Source: RGUW01 sp040399325 (GTDB taxonomy: Bacteria > Cyanobacteriota > Cyanobacteriia > PCC-6307 > Cyanobiaceae). Taken from it: a DNA stretch of 25,879 nucleotides. Within the stretch, counting starts at the first letter, position 1. Each line of letters opens with the position of its first letter. Under the pieces are notes generated by a model. That model worked only from the letters and a program-made list of their open reading frames with translations. It did not search any database and was not told where the DNA came from. A program made the translations under genes and the position numbers. The stretch spans positions 1 to 25,879 of the forward strand of contig JBBASJ010000032.1 of the NCBI GenBank assembly GCA_040399325.1, read 5' to 3'. Below are positions 1-9,291 of the stretch, piece after piece.

Positions 1-1421
<1,421 letters not shown>

Positions 1422-1443
1422 GAAGGGCCCGTGCGCATCGGTC

Positions 1444-1477
1444 TTGGGGCGAGCCTATGCCTGCGGGTGGGCCCCAA
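1444..1477 (-). promoter_or_regulatory. Inverted repeat in the icd leader
   Basis: TTGGGGC (1444-1450) and GCCCCAA (1471-1477) form a perfect 7-bp inverted repeat with a 20-base loop, placed 23 to 56 bases upstream of the icd start. On the icd strand the second arm is not followed by a T-run, so it does not look like a terminator. It could be a leader structure or chance in GC-rich DNA. No promoter hexamers could be assigned with confidence in this gap. Confidence 0.25.
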
Positions 1478-1614
1478 AAGGTTGCTGGTGATCGGCGCCA
1501 GGGTCGGTCGCTGTGCTGGGCCTGCCGCCGATTCAGGGTCGCCGGGACGGCGGCGATGTCGGCAACTGCCGATCTGCCCTGTCGGATCCTGGCGGCACCC
1601 CTCAGGATGGGGGC

Positions 1615-2112
1615 ATGAACGCTGCCGACCAGGCCCGCTCACTCGATCTGGCCCAGGTGATCGCCTCGGCAGCCGCTCTGGTGCGCAAGACCTTCCCGGC
1701 CGCCAGGGCCAACCTGACCCCCTGGCGCGATGACCCGTGGACCCGTGCCTGGGCTGAAGACGAAAGCGTCGATCTCTCGTTTCACTTTCCGGGTTGGAAT
1801 CCCCGCAACCAGTGCCGCTCGATGCTGGTGCAGCTGCGGCTCGAGCATCCGCCCCTGCGGGCTGCCGGAACCGCACCCGGCCCGGCGGGTTCACGGCCCC
1901 GGCTGTTGGGCGTGGTGATCCGCGGTCTCACCTATGAATCAGAGCGCTGGCGCCTGGCCACGGTCGGCGACTGGCAGCCCAGCGGAACCCACCTGCCGGA
2001 GCCTCCGGTGGTCGATCGCCTGCAGCAGGTGTGTCGCGAGCTGTTCGCCCTGTTCGAAGGGCGGCTCCAGCCAACGGATTCGGTTGACGACGCCCACGAT
2101 CAGGCGGCCTGA
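1615..2112 (+). CDS. Conserved-looking hypothetical protein, function unknown
   Basis: A 165-residue soluble-looking protein with no signal peptide or membrane segment. The ATG at 1615 is chosen over an upstream start at 1513 because AGGATGGGGG (1604-1613) gives a good ribosome-binding site about 7 bases away, and the extra 34 residues upstream are low-complexity Gly/Arg-rich. The middle is rich in Trp and acidic residues (LTPWRDDPWTRAWAEDES, then FHFPGWNPRNQCRSM), followed by alternating strands (LVQLRLEH; LLGVVIRGLTYESERWRLA) and a C-terminal helix (VDRLQQVCRELFALFEG). The pattern looks like a small alpha/beta protein under selection rather than a chance frame. I do not recognise a family and assign no function. 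It lies divergent from icd and 100 bases upstream of heme oxygenase on the same strand, so co-transcription with ho1 is possible. Confidence 0.75.
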   Translation: MNAADQARSLDLAQVIASAAALVRKTFPAARANLTPWRDDPWTRAWAEDESVDLSFHFPGWNPRNQCRSMLVQLRLEHPPLRAAGTAPGPAGSRPRLLGVVIRGLTYESERWRLATVGDWQPSGTHLPEPPVVDRLQQVCRELFALFEGRLQPTDSVDDAHDQAA

Positions 2113-2212
2113 GTCGGCCCCGGCTACGAGCTTTACCCTTCGCAACCAAGGCGCTCCGCCGGCCCGATGGTGCACCTAACTTGGCCGTTCTGCCTGCATC
2201 AGCGTCTTCACC

Positions 2213-2932
2213 ATGGCTGTCGCCCTGGCCTCACAGCTGCGTGAGGGAACCAAGAAGTCCCACACGATGGCCGAGAACACCGGTTTCGTGAGCTGCTTTC
2301 TCAAAGGCGTGGTCGACAAGGCCAGCTACCGCACCCTGGTGGCGGATCTCTACTTTGTCTATACGGCGATGGAGGAGGAGATCGGCCGGCTGCGGGCGGC
2401 TGGCCATCCCGTGGTGGGGCCTGTCGGCTTCCCCGAGCTCAACCGTCGCGAGACCCTCGAGCAGGACCTGGCCTTTTATTTCGGTGAGACCTGGCGCGGC
2501 GTGATCAGCGCGACCCCGGCGGCGCAGGCGTATGTCGCCCGCATCCATCAGGTGGCGGCGGAGGCCCCCGAGCTGCTGGTGGGTCACCACTACACCCGTT
2601 ACATCGGTGATCTGAGCGGTGGCCAGATTCTCAAGAACATCGCCCAGAAAGCGATGAGCCTGGGCGAGCACGATGGTCTGCGCTTCTACGAGTTCGAGGC
2701 GATTCCCGACGAGAAGGGGTTCAAGACCAACTACCGCGCCACCCTCGACAACCTGCCGATCGACCAGGCCATGGCCGACCGCATCGTTGAAGAGGCCAAC
2801 CACGCCTTCCACCTGAACATGACGATGTTCCAGGAGCTCGAGGGCAACCTGATCGCCGCCATCGGCAAGGTGCTGTTCGGATTCCTGACCCGCCGCCAGC
2901 GCGCCGGCAGTACCGAGGCTGTTGCCGCCTGA
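2213..2932 (+). CDS. ho1: Heme oxygenase (biliverdin-producing)
   Basis: Opens heme to biliverdin IXalpha, releasing CO and Fe2+, using reduced ferredoxin in cyanobacteria; biliverdin is the precursor of phycobilin chromophores. The 239-residue protein matches the usual cyanobacterial HO-1 length. The proximal heme ligand is His17 in EGTKKSHTMAEN, the same position as in Synechocystis HO-1. The distal-helix signature LLVGHHYTRYIGDLSGGQ is at residues 121-138, with the Gly residues (GDLSGG) that allow heme binding. FHLNMTMFQELEGNL near the end is also typical. There is no membrane anchor, so it is cytoplasmic. The ATG at 2213 starts the conserved N-terminus, although no strong ribosome-binding site precedes it. 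A glycosyltransferase gene begins two bases after its stop, implying translational coupling. Confidence 0.96.
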   Translation: MAVALASQLREGTKKSHTMAENTGFVSCFLKGVVDKASYRTLVADLYFVYTAMEEEIGRLRAAGHPVVGPVGFPELNRRETLEQDLAFYFGETWRGVISATPAAQAYVARIHQVAAEAPELLVGHHYTRYIGDLSGGQILKNIAQKAMSLGEHDGLRFYEFEAIPDEKGFKTNYRATLDNLPIDQAMADRIVEEANHAFHLNMTMFQELEGNLIAAIGKVLFGFLTRRQRAGSTEAVAA

Positions 2933-2934
2933 GC

Positions 2935-3987
2935 TTGCGAACCCTTCGTTTTCTCGTACCGGGTACCGGTCGCCGCTTTCGCTGCGGTGGCCTTGCCGTC
3001 GAGCTGCAGACGGCGCGTCTGGTTGCCGCCCTGGCGCCCACCGAGGTCGTCACCTACCGCGAGCGTCAGAGCGATCAGCCCTTTCTCGACGATCTGCTGC
3101 GCGCCGAGTCGCTGGGCGGCCCCGATGCCGACAAGGCCCTCTGGATCGTGAGTTGGGGCTTTGATGTGCCGAGGCTCCTGCGGCGGCTGCGCGGGCGGGC
3201 TGTGGCCTATCACGCCCACAGCAGCGGCTATGGCTTTGATCTGCCCCCCGGGGTGCCGGTGTTGGCGGTGAGCCGCAACACCCTGGGCTACTGGGGTGAT
3301 CGGGCTGGGCGCGCTCCGCTGCTGCTGGTGCCCAACGCGCTCGAGCCCCAGTGGATCGCCCGGGGCGAGCGGCCCGCGCCGGGCTCTGGCTCCGCCATGG
3401 CTGCGCGTCGCCCGATCGATGTGCTGGTGCAGCGGCGCAAGTGCAGCGCCTATGTGCTCGAGCAGCTGGTGCCGGCCTTGCGCGCCCGTGGTCTCAACGT
3501 TGACGTGCAGACCGGCTGGGTCGACGATCTGGTGACGCTGTTCAACAGCGCGGCGGTGGTTCTCTACGACTCGGCCGATTACTGGCGTGGCCGCGGGGTC
3601 AGCGAGGGCTTTGGCCTGCCGCCGATCGAGGCCCTGGCCTGCGGTTGCGTGGTGTTCAGCAGCCTCAACCATGCCCTGGCCGACTGCCTCGATCCCGGGG
3701 TGCTCGGCCATCAGCTGGGTCTGGGCACCCTGGGCGCCGATGTGGAACGCATCACGGCGGCGGTGGCCCACCCGGCCCGCTGGCAGGCCGACCCTGCCGC
3801 CTTGCAACGGCTGCTCGAGGATCTGGGCGAAGCCAGCCTGCAACAGCGTTGGCAACGGGCTCTGGCGCTCCTCAACCGGCACTGGGATCGGCTGTTGCTG
3901 GCCGCTGAGCCGCCCCTGCGTTCGGCCAGCCGGTTGCAACTGCAGTGGTCACGCGTTCGGCAGAAGCTGGCGCAGCTGCGGCGCTGA
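2935..3987 (+). CDS. GT-B fold glycosyltransferase (group 1 / GT4-like), TTG start
   Basis: A 350-residue putative glycosyltransferase. The C-terminal half contains EGFGLPPIEALACG with the E-x7-E pair (Glu224, Glu232) typical of retaining GT-B enzymes. It is preceded by LVTLFNSAAVVLYDSADYW, the strand-helix region seen before that motif. The N-terminus (RTLRFLVPGTGRRFRCGGL) reads like a short first Rossmann strand followed by a Gly-rich loop. No signal peptide or membrane segment is visible. The start is taken as TTG at 2935, two bases after the ho1 stop, because it gives the complete first strand; no in-frame ATG is close. Donor and acceptor cannot be told from sequence. Coupling to ho1 and closeness to pcrA (17 bases) suggest one transcript, with no obvious functional link. 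Host-like high GC indicates a long-resident gene. Confidence 0.8.
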   Translation: MRTLRFLVPGTGRRFRCGGLAVELQTARLVAALAPTEVVTYRERQSDQPFLDDLLRAESLGGPDADKALWIVSWGFDVPRLLRRLRGRAVAYHAHSSGYGFDLPPGVPVLAVSRNTLGYWGDRAGRAPLLLVPNALEPQWIARGERPAPGSGSAMAARRPIDVLVQRRKCSAYVLEQLVPALRARGLNVDVQTGWVDDLVTLFNSAAVVLYDSADYWRGRGVSEGFGLPPIEALACGCVVFSSLNHALADCLDPGVLGHQLGLGTLGADVERITAAVAHPARWQADPAALQRLLEDLGEASLQQRWQRALALLNRHWDRLLLAAEPPLRSASRLQLQWSRVRQKLAQLRR

Positions 3988-4004
3988 GGGGTGACACTGG
4001 CTGC

Positions 4005-6437
4005 ATGAGCGCCTTTCTCTCGGGGTTGAACGACGCCCAGCGCCGGGCGGTGGACCACCACACCGGCCCCCTGCTGGTGGTGGCCGGCGCCGGCAGCGGC
4101 AAGACCCGGGCCCTGACCCACCGCATCGCCCACCTGATCGGCCACCACGGCGTCGATCCGGCCGAGCTGCTGGCGGTCACCTTCACCAACAAGGCCGCCC
4201 GCGAAATGAAGGAGCGGCTCGAGCTGCTGCTGGCCCAGAAGCTGGCCCAGAGCCAGTTCGGCCAGCCCTGGAGCACCCTGCCGGCCGCCGAGCAGCGCCA
4301 GCTGCGCCTCCGCATCGACCGCGAGGTGATCAAGGAGTTGTGGATCGGCACGTTCCACGCCCTGTTTGCGCGGCTGCTGCGCTTTGACATCGACAAGTAC
4401 CGCGACCCTGAAGGCCTCAGCTGGACGCGGCAGTTCTCGATCTACGACGAGAACGACGTGCAGAGCCTGATCAAGGAGATCGTTGTTCAGGAGCTGCAGC
4501 TTGATCCCAAGCGCTTTGAGCCCAAGAAGGTGCGCTGGGCGATCAGCAATGCCAAGAACCAGCTGTGGCTGCCCGAGCAGCTCGAGGCCGACGTGGGCGG
4601 CCAGCGGGGCAAGCTGATGGCCGAGACCTACCGCCGCTACCGCCGCGCCCTGGCGGCCAACAACGCCCTCGACTTCGACGATCTGCTGTTGCTGCCGGTG
4701 CAGCTGCTGCGCCAGAACGAGCAGATCCGCAGCTACTGGCACCGCCGCTTTCGCCACGTGCTGGTCGACGAGTACCAGGACACCAACCGCACCCAGTACG
4801 AGCTGATCAAGCTGCTGGTGGCCGATGGCCGCGACCCCCAGGCCTTTGACGACTGGAGCGGCCGTTCGGTGTTTGTGGTCGGCGATGCCGACCAGAGCAT
4901 CTACAGCTTCCGGGCGGCCGACTTCCGCATCCTGATGGGCTTCCAGGAAGACTTCGGCGATGGCGGTGGCATGGGGGCCGGCAGTGCTGCTGCCGGCGAG
5001 ACGAGCAACACCATGGTCAAGCTCGAGGAGAACTACCGCTCCACGGCCACGATCCTGGAAGCGGCCAACGCCCTGATCGCCCACAACCGCGAGCGCATCG
5101 ACAAGGTGCTGCGCCCGACCCGCGGCGAGGGTGAGCCGATCAGCCTCACCCGCTGCGACGACGAGATCGCCGAGGCCGAGGCGGTGGTGCACCGCATGCG
5201 CATGCTCGATGCCGCCCACGATGAGCTGCGTTGGGGCGACATGGCGGTGCTCTACCGCACCAATGCCCAGTCGCGGGCCCTGGAGGAGGCCCTGGTGCGC
5301 TGGGGTATCCCCTATGTGGTGGTGGGTGGCCTGCGCTTCTATGACCGCCGCGAGATCAAGGATGTGCTCGCCTACCTGCGGCTGCTGGTGAATCCGGCCG
5401 ACACCGTGAGCCTGCTGCGGGTCCTCAACGTGCCCCGCCGCGGCATCGGCAAGACCACGATCGAGCGGCTCACCGACGCGGCGTCCCAGCTGGGGGTGCC
5501 CCTGTGGGAGGTGGTGCGCGACGCCGAGGCGGTGCGCTCGCTGGGCGGGCGCTCGGCCAAGGGGCTGCTGCAGTTCTGTGAGCTGATCAACGACCTGCAG
5601 GCCCGCACCACCGACACGGCGCCCTCCGAGCTGGTGCAGCGGGTGATGGAGCAGAGCGGCTACGTGGCCGAGCTGATCGCCGACGGGTCCGATGAGGCCG
5701 AGGAGCGCCGCCGCAACCTGCAGGAGCTGGTCAACGCCGCCCTGCAATACCAGGAAGAGAACGACGACGGCGACCTCGAGGGTTTTCTGGCCAGTGCTGC
5801 CCTGGCCAGCGATGCCGACGACAAGGATGCCGCTGCCGATCGGGTCACGTTGATGACCCTGCACGCCAGCAAGGGTCTTGAGTTTCCGGTGGTGTTTCTG
5901 GTGGGTCTGGAGCAGGGGCTGTTTCCCAGCTACCGCTCCCTCGACGATCCCTCCTCGCTCGAAGAGGAGCGCCGCCTCTGTTACGTGGGTGTCACCCGGG
6001 CCAAGGAGCGCCTGTTTCTGTCGCACGCCAGTGAGCGGCGCCTGTGGGGCGGCATGCGTGAGCCGGCGGTGCCGTCGGTGTTTCTCTCAGAGCTGCCGGC
6101 CGAACTGCTCTCGGGCGACGTGCCCCGCAGCGGCGGTGCGGCGATCCGGCGTGAGCAGCGGCTCGAGCGCCTGACCCGCATCGACCGTGACGACAGCCAG
6201 CGGGTGGCCGCCGGTGGGGCGGCCGGGGCTCCCGCCAACGCCGTGCGGCGGCGCCCGTCGGCATCGGCACCTGCCCGCGACTGGGCCGTCGGCGATCGCC
6301 TGCGTCACGCTGCGTTTGGCGAAGGGCTGGTCACCCACCTGTTTGGTAGTGGTCAGAAGGTGTCGATCGCCGTCAAGTTCGAGGGCATGGGCCCCAAAAT
6401 TCTTGACCCTCGGCTGGCACCGATCGAGCCGCTTTGA
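4005..6437 (+). CDS. pcrA: ATP-dependent DNA helicase, UvrD/PcrA family
   Basis: A superfamily 1A 3'-to-5' helicase used in nucleotide excision repair, plasmid-type replication and removal of RecA or stalled polymerases. At 810 residues it is slightly longer than typical PcrA/UvrD. Motifs appear in order: Walker A AGAGSGKT (residues 27-34), motif Ia VTFTNKAAREM, motif II VDEYQDTN (254-261), motif III VGDADQSIYSFRAAD, motif IV region ENYRST, motif V LHASKGLEFPVVF, and motif VI RRLCYVGVTRAKERLFL. The C-terminus (from about residue 762: VGDRLRHAAFGEGLV, then IAVKFEGMGPKILDP) is the Tudor-like domain that docks PcrA/UvrD on RNA polymerase or UvrB. The ATG at 4005 is chosen because MSAFLSGLNDAQ is the family start; the frame is open 60 bases further upstream, within the preceding gene. 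Its stop is only six bases from the converging stop of the next gene. Confidence 0.95.
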   Translation: MSAFLSGLNDAQRRAVDHHTGPLLVVAGAGSGKTRALTHRIAHLIGHHGVDPAELLAVTFTNKAAREMKERLELLLAQKLAQSQFGQPWSTLPAAEQRQLRLRIDREVIKELWIGTFHALFARLLRFDIDKYRDPEGLSWTRQFSIYDENDVQSLIKEIVVQELQLDPKRFEPKKVRWAISNAKNQLWLPEQLEADVGGQRGKLMAETYRRYRRALAANNALDFDDLLLLPVQLLRQNEQIRSYWHRRFRHVLVDEYQDTNRTQYELIKLLVADGRDPQAFDDWSGRSVFVVGDADQSIYSFRAADFRILMGFQEDFGDGGGMGAGSAAAGETSNTMVKLEENYRSTATILEAANALIAHNRERIDKVLRPTRGEGEPISLTRCDDEIAEAEAVVHRMRMLDAAHDELRWGDMAVLYRTNAQSRALEEALVRWGIPYVVVGGLRFYDRREIKDVLAYLRLLVNPADTVSLLRVLNVPRRGIGKTTIERLTDAASQLGVPLWEVVRDAEAVRSLGGRSAKGLLQFCELINDLQARTTDTAPSELVQRVMEQSGYVAELIADGSDEAEERRRNLQELVNAALQYQEENDDGDLEGFLASAALASDADDKDAAADRVTLMTLHASKGLEFPVVFLVGLEQGLFPSYRSLDDPSSLEEERRLCYVGVTRAKERLFLSHASERRLWGGMREPAVPSVFLSELPAELLSGDVPRSGGAAIRREQRLERLTRIDRDDSQRVAAGGAAGAPANAVRRRPSASAPARDWAVGDRLRHAAFGEGLVTHLFGSGQKVSIAVKFEGMGPKILDPRLAPIEPL

Positions 6438-6447
6438 TCGGGATCAA
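6434..6447. repeat. Short palindrome spanning two converging stop codons
   Basis: TTGATC-GG-GATCAA contains the pcrA stop (6435-6437) and the stop of the opposing glycosyltransferase gene (6444-6446, reverse strand). The arms are perfect, but a two-base loop cannot form a normal hairpin, so this is not a convincing terminator. It marks the sharp edge between GC-rich pcrA and the AT-richer genes to its right. Confidence 0.35.
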
Positions 6448-7388
6448 TGTTGCCTGTTGCTGTCAAGGTGCAGGTTCAGAAAGTCCATCACCCCCTGAAG
6501 GCGACCTTTGAGATGGGCCAGACCACGGGGAACAAGAATCGGTTGAATCGTGAAATAGATAATATTCATCACCACTGCCATGCGTGATGCATGTTTGCTT
6601 AAAATGTAGAGTTTGCTGAATGTTGCGTGCCGAAACATCGACTGTGGATTTTTCGCCGTTGTTGCTGAGACGGCGTGTTCGACGAGCACGGCATTTGTCA
6701 CGTATGTGTCATGACCCTCCCGTGCCAGTCTGAGGCACAGGTCGACATCCTCGTAGTAAAGAAAGATCGTTTTGTCGAACGCAGGGACGTCAGGAAATTT
6801 GCTCAGATCCAGGATCATGCTGCACCCGCTGACCCATTGAGACGGTTCGCAGATGCTCGCATTGGAGACCCATTTTCGCCGTGGACGCCTGTTGCCATCT
6901 GGAATCAGGCCAAGCATTGCATTGAAGGATCCACCTCGAAACCATGATTGACCAAACTGGGTGTTGATGCAGGTTCCTAGCACCGCTGGATAGGGAGGGC
7001 TCTTGAGCGCATTGCGGATGATCGTCGTGGCATTGGGCAGTAAATTCGTGTCAGGATTCAGGAGCCAGACCACTGCCGCAGGGTCCTGTTGATGGATATG
7101 GCGAAGTCCTACATTGCATCCTTCGCCGAAGCCGAGATTGTTGTTCGGTCTCAGGATCGTGACGTTGTATTGATCGCTCAATGCGTTGAGTGACGCATCG
7201 TTGGGTGAATTATCGACAATCACAATCTCAATGGATTCATCCCCCAGGTCCCGAATCGATTCCAACAGCTCAGCAACAAGAAGTGAGCTGAAGTAATTCA
7301 CGGTCAGAATGTGAATGGTCTGCCGTCGCGCCAGCGGTTTGGGCTCGATCGTCTGTGCGCTGCTCATGCTGTTCCCCGGTTCATGCAT
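6444..7388 (-). CDS. Glycosyltransferase family 2 (rhamnosyltransferase-like)
   Basis: A 314-residue inverting GT-A transferase. It shows the family features in order: ILTVNYFSS start strand (27-35), IVIVDNSPNDAS (56-66), LRPNNNLGFGEGCNVGL (79-95), the NPDTN metal/nucleotide motif (111-115), and FLYYEDVDLCLRL (209-221) with the ED-x-D-L catalytic pattern. This arrangement is common in WbbL/RfbF-type transferases adding rhamnose or a related deoxysugar to O-antigen or capsule chains; the actual donor is not determinable. The ATG at 7388 overlaps the end of the upstream gene by 8 bases; an in-frame Met at 7367 is an alternative. Base composition is clearly lower in GC than flanking genes (26 of 60 in bases 6601-6660, against 46 of 60 in bases 5461-5520 of pcrA), suggesting transfer from elsewhere. 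It probably acts with the RgpF-like protein in one transcript. Confidence 0.88.
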   Translation of the reverse strand: MHEPGNSMSSAQTIEPKPLARRQTIHILTVNYFSSLLVAELLESIRDLGDESIEIVIVDNSPNDASLNALSDQYNVTILRPNNNLGFGEGCNVGLRHIHQQDPAAVVWLLNPDTNLLPNATTIIRNALKSPPYPAVLGTCINTQFGQSWFRGGSFNAMLGLIPDGNRRPRRKWVSNASICEPSQWVSGCSMILDLSKFPDVPAFDKTIFLYYEDVDLCLRLAREGHDTYVTNAVLVEHAVSATTAKNPQSMFRHATFSKLYILSKHASRMAVVMNIIYFTIQPILVPRGLAHLKGRLQGVMDFLNLHLDSNRQH

Positions 7389-8628
7389 CGGGGGCCAGCC
7401 CCAGGTCGCTCAGGAGAGGGCCATGACCCCTGAAGCGCTGGCCATGAATGGGAATCGCTTGCTCGTGGGCTTGCTGTGGATTATTGATGAAGCTTGAATT
7501 GTTGGCAAGCATCAACAAATTAAGAATTTCGTTCCACGCTCTGGAATCTTTTTTGACATTGATAGAAATGAGCAGTTCGGTGATCTGTGCGATTGAATAG
7601 CAGCCATGTTTGACGATGTCCTTTTTGAGAAAAGGTGAATTGCAGTATTTCACAAAGAACAGGGCAAGCGCGTGGGATGGGTTGTGAAGTTCAAGAATCA
7701 TGAATGCTCTCTGAAGCTCGAGCTTGCTGATCGCCGTGTCTGTCAGTCCGTGCTCAGGGCTATGCTGTGAAAGATACATGCAGCCCTTGGGAAGTTGGCT
7801 GTAGAATTCTGATCTTTTGGGCGCGTCGCGCGATAATTCAACATACAGGTCGGACCAGTTGTACAAAATTTTCGATCTTGCCAATCGCGTGATCTGCGTG
7901 GTCAGCTGGATCTCGCCTTTGTTGATTGCGTGGTACCGATTCGATAAAGGTCTGTATTGATTCCAGAATTTGACGAAGTCGGGCCTGAAGAAGATTCGCC
8001 TGTGATAGCAAGTAAAGTATGATTGATAGTGGGGCGTGTATTCCAGATTTTTGTTGAGGGCGATGAGGTCAACGGCATCGTCTGACAGCGCTGCTGTGAA
8101 CTTGCTTTCAAATGCTTGCGCATGGTTGGCCAGGAAAAAGTTGCTGTCATTGCATAGCAACAGCCACTCAACTTCTTGAAAGCGATGGTGCTGGAATCCA
8201 TCCAGCAGCCAGTCTTTCCAGGCTCCAAAGTCTTGGCCGATGTTCTCTCGGCAAATGATCTGCGTACAGAATTGCTCGATTGGCTCTCTCAGGGCGGCTT
8301 CAAGAGGGCCATTGTGGATGTAGGTGATCTGAAATCCACAATTGACCAGGGACTGCAGGTAGCTGACATTGCTCTCCGGAGCAACTTGGCCGGGGTGATA
8401 AGCGACGAAGATGGCATGCCGATCGAGCCTGGATCGGGTTGGCGGGAGTCGCGTTTGCCAGTTGAATGCTGAATACTTCAGAAGCCGTGTGCGTGTGGAC
8501 CCCCCCTGAAGTCTGTGCAACGCATAGGAACAGTTGGTGTGCAGTCGGTATTCGAGCTTGTGGCGGATTTTCAGGATCGCGGACCTGATGCTTTTGACGA
8601 TTGTGATCGGACTGTTTCTGTTGCTCAT
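7381..8628 (-). CDS. RgpF-like rhamnan synthesis protein (putative glycosyltransferase)
   Basis: A 415-residue protein matching the rhamnan-synthesis F (RgpF) family of polysaccharide glycosyltransferases. Visible family motifs are FVAYHPGQ (74-81), the strong block ENIGQDFGAWKDWL (128-141), LLCNDSNFF (157-165), HYQSYF (200-205) and KGEIQLT (237-243). RgpF-family proteins take part in rhamnose-containing O-antigen and cell-wall glycans; the exact linkage here is unknown. The N-terminal 60 residues are basic and may sit on the membrane; the last 150 residues have no motif I recognise. No strong ribosome-binding site precedes the ATG at 8628. GC is low (27 of 60 in bases 7621-7680), like its downstream partner and unlike pcrA or cca. 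It is followed, with an 8-base overlap, by the GT2 gene, which implies coupled translation. Confidence 0.82.
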   Translation of the reverse strand: MSNRNSPITIVKSIRSAILKIRHKLEYRLHTNCSYALHRLQGGSTRTRLLKYSAFNWQTRLPPTRSRLDRHAIFVAYHPGQVAPESNVSYLQSLVNCGFQITYIHNGPLEAALREPIEQFCTQIICRENIGQDFGAWKDWLLDGFQHHRFQEVEWLLLCNDSNFFLANHAQAFESKFTAALSDDAVDLIALNKNLEYTPHYQSYFTCYHRRIFFRPDFVKFWNQYRPLSNRYHAINKGEIQLTTQITRLARSKILYNWSDLYVELSRDAPKRSEFYSQLPKGCMYLSQHSPEHGLTDTAISKLELQRAFMILELHNPSHALALFFVKYCNSPFLKKDIVKHGCYSIAQITELLISINVKKDSRAWNEILNLLMLANNSSFINNPQQAHEQAIPIHGQRFRGHGPLLSDLGLAPDA

Positions 8629-9291
8629 GACTTCATGCTGCCTGATGGCCTGAGGTGTTAACGGATTTGCCTGAGTGCGATGGCTGGTCGGCGCGCCTTC
8701 TCTCGGGTGAAGTTGCAGCAGATGATGTCCAGTGTTGTCGAGGCTCTGTTTTTTGATTTTAAATTGATACTGGTGATTCTAGATCTGATTGCGAAGCCGC
8801 GCTGGTTAGGTTCTTCGCGCAGCGCTTGGTCGAATCTGTTTGCGCTCCTTGAGCTGTTTGAATTCTTGAGTTGCTTGAACTGTTCGGCTGTTTGCGTGCA
8901 TGAAACAGCGATGGCCTCGCTCGGTTTCAGAAATGGCCTTGCGGTTCTGTGGGCGTTTTCATCCTGGATCCGAGCCGCAAGGCCTGCTCGTGGCCTGTGT
9001 GCGGCGCGTTGGTGGCCTCTGGTGGTGCCGCATCCCGGCAGCAACGCCCTCGACAGGGATTGGACCGTCTTCTGGCGGTTGCAGAATTCCATGTCACATG
9101 TTGTCCCGTAACAACCTTTGGCATGATCCGTTTGCCGTATTGGCAACCGGTTTCTCCATCATGCGCTCCGATTCCGTTGCTTGCGCGATGCCGTCATGGT
9201 GGCGGCCGCCCGCGTTCAGCGCGGTTGATCCTGTCGCGTCATGGCAATGCGCGGTCACTTCGGGTCAGCCACCCGCCTCGCTTCAAGCCTG
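8629..9291. other. Gene-poor stretch between the RgpF-like gene and cca
   Basis: About 660 bases between divergent genes. Open frames exist on both strands (for example plus 8680-9111 and minus 8658-9146), but they overlap each other, show no family motif and have patchy hydrophobic or Arg-rich composition, so I do not call them. The left 300 bases are AT-rich, including TTTTTTGATTTTAAATTG at 8750-8767, which could hold the minus-strand promoter of the RgpF-like gene. The right side drifts back toward host-like GC. A small inverted repeat, TTGCC-GTATT-GGCAA, is at 9131-9145. No tRNA T-loop, terminator or repeat array was seen. It may be the decayed edge of an insertion. Confidence 0.5.

Noticed and set aside
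1422..1614. NtcA box upstream of icd
   Set aside because: icd is nitrogen-regulated in some cyanobacteria, but neither GTA nor TAC occurs in this gap, so no site can be claimed.
3711..6026. 771-codon open frame antisense to pcrA
   Set aside because: High-GC genes often leave long open frames on the other strand. The product is rich in Leu, Gly, Gln and His without motifs, while pcrA has all helicase motifs on the plus strand.
9100..9128. TTGTCC/TGATCC as a promoter for cca
   Set aside because: Spacing of 17 is right, but the -10 matches the consensus at too few positions.
8658..9146. Minus- and plus-strand frames (also 8680-9111) in the gap before cca
   Set aside because: They overlap each other, lack ribosome-binding sites and motifs, and look like chance frames; not called as genes.
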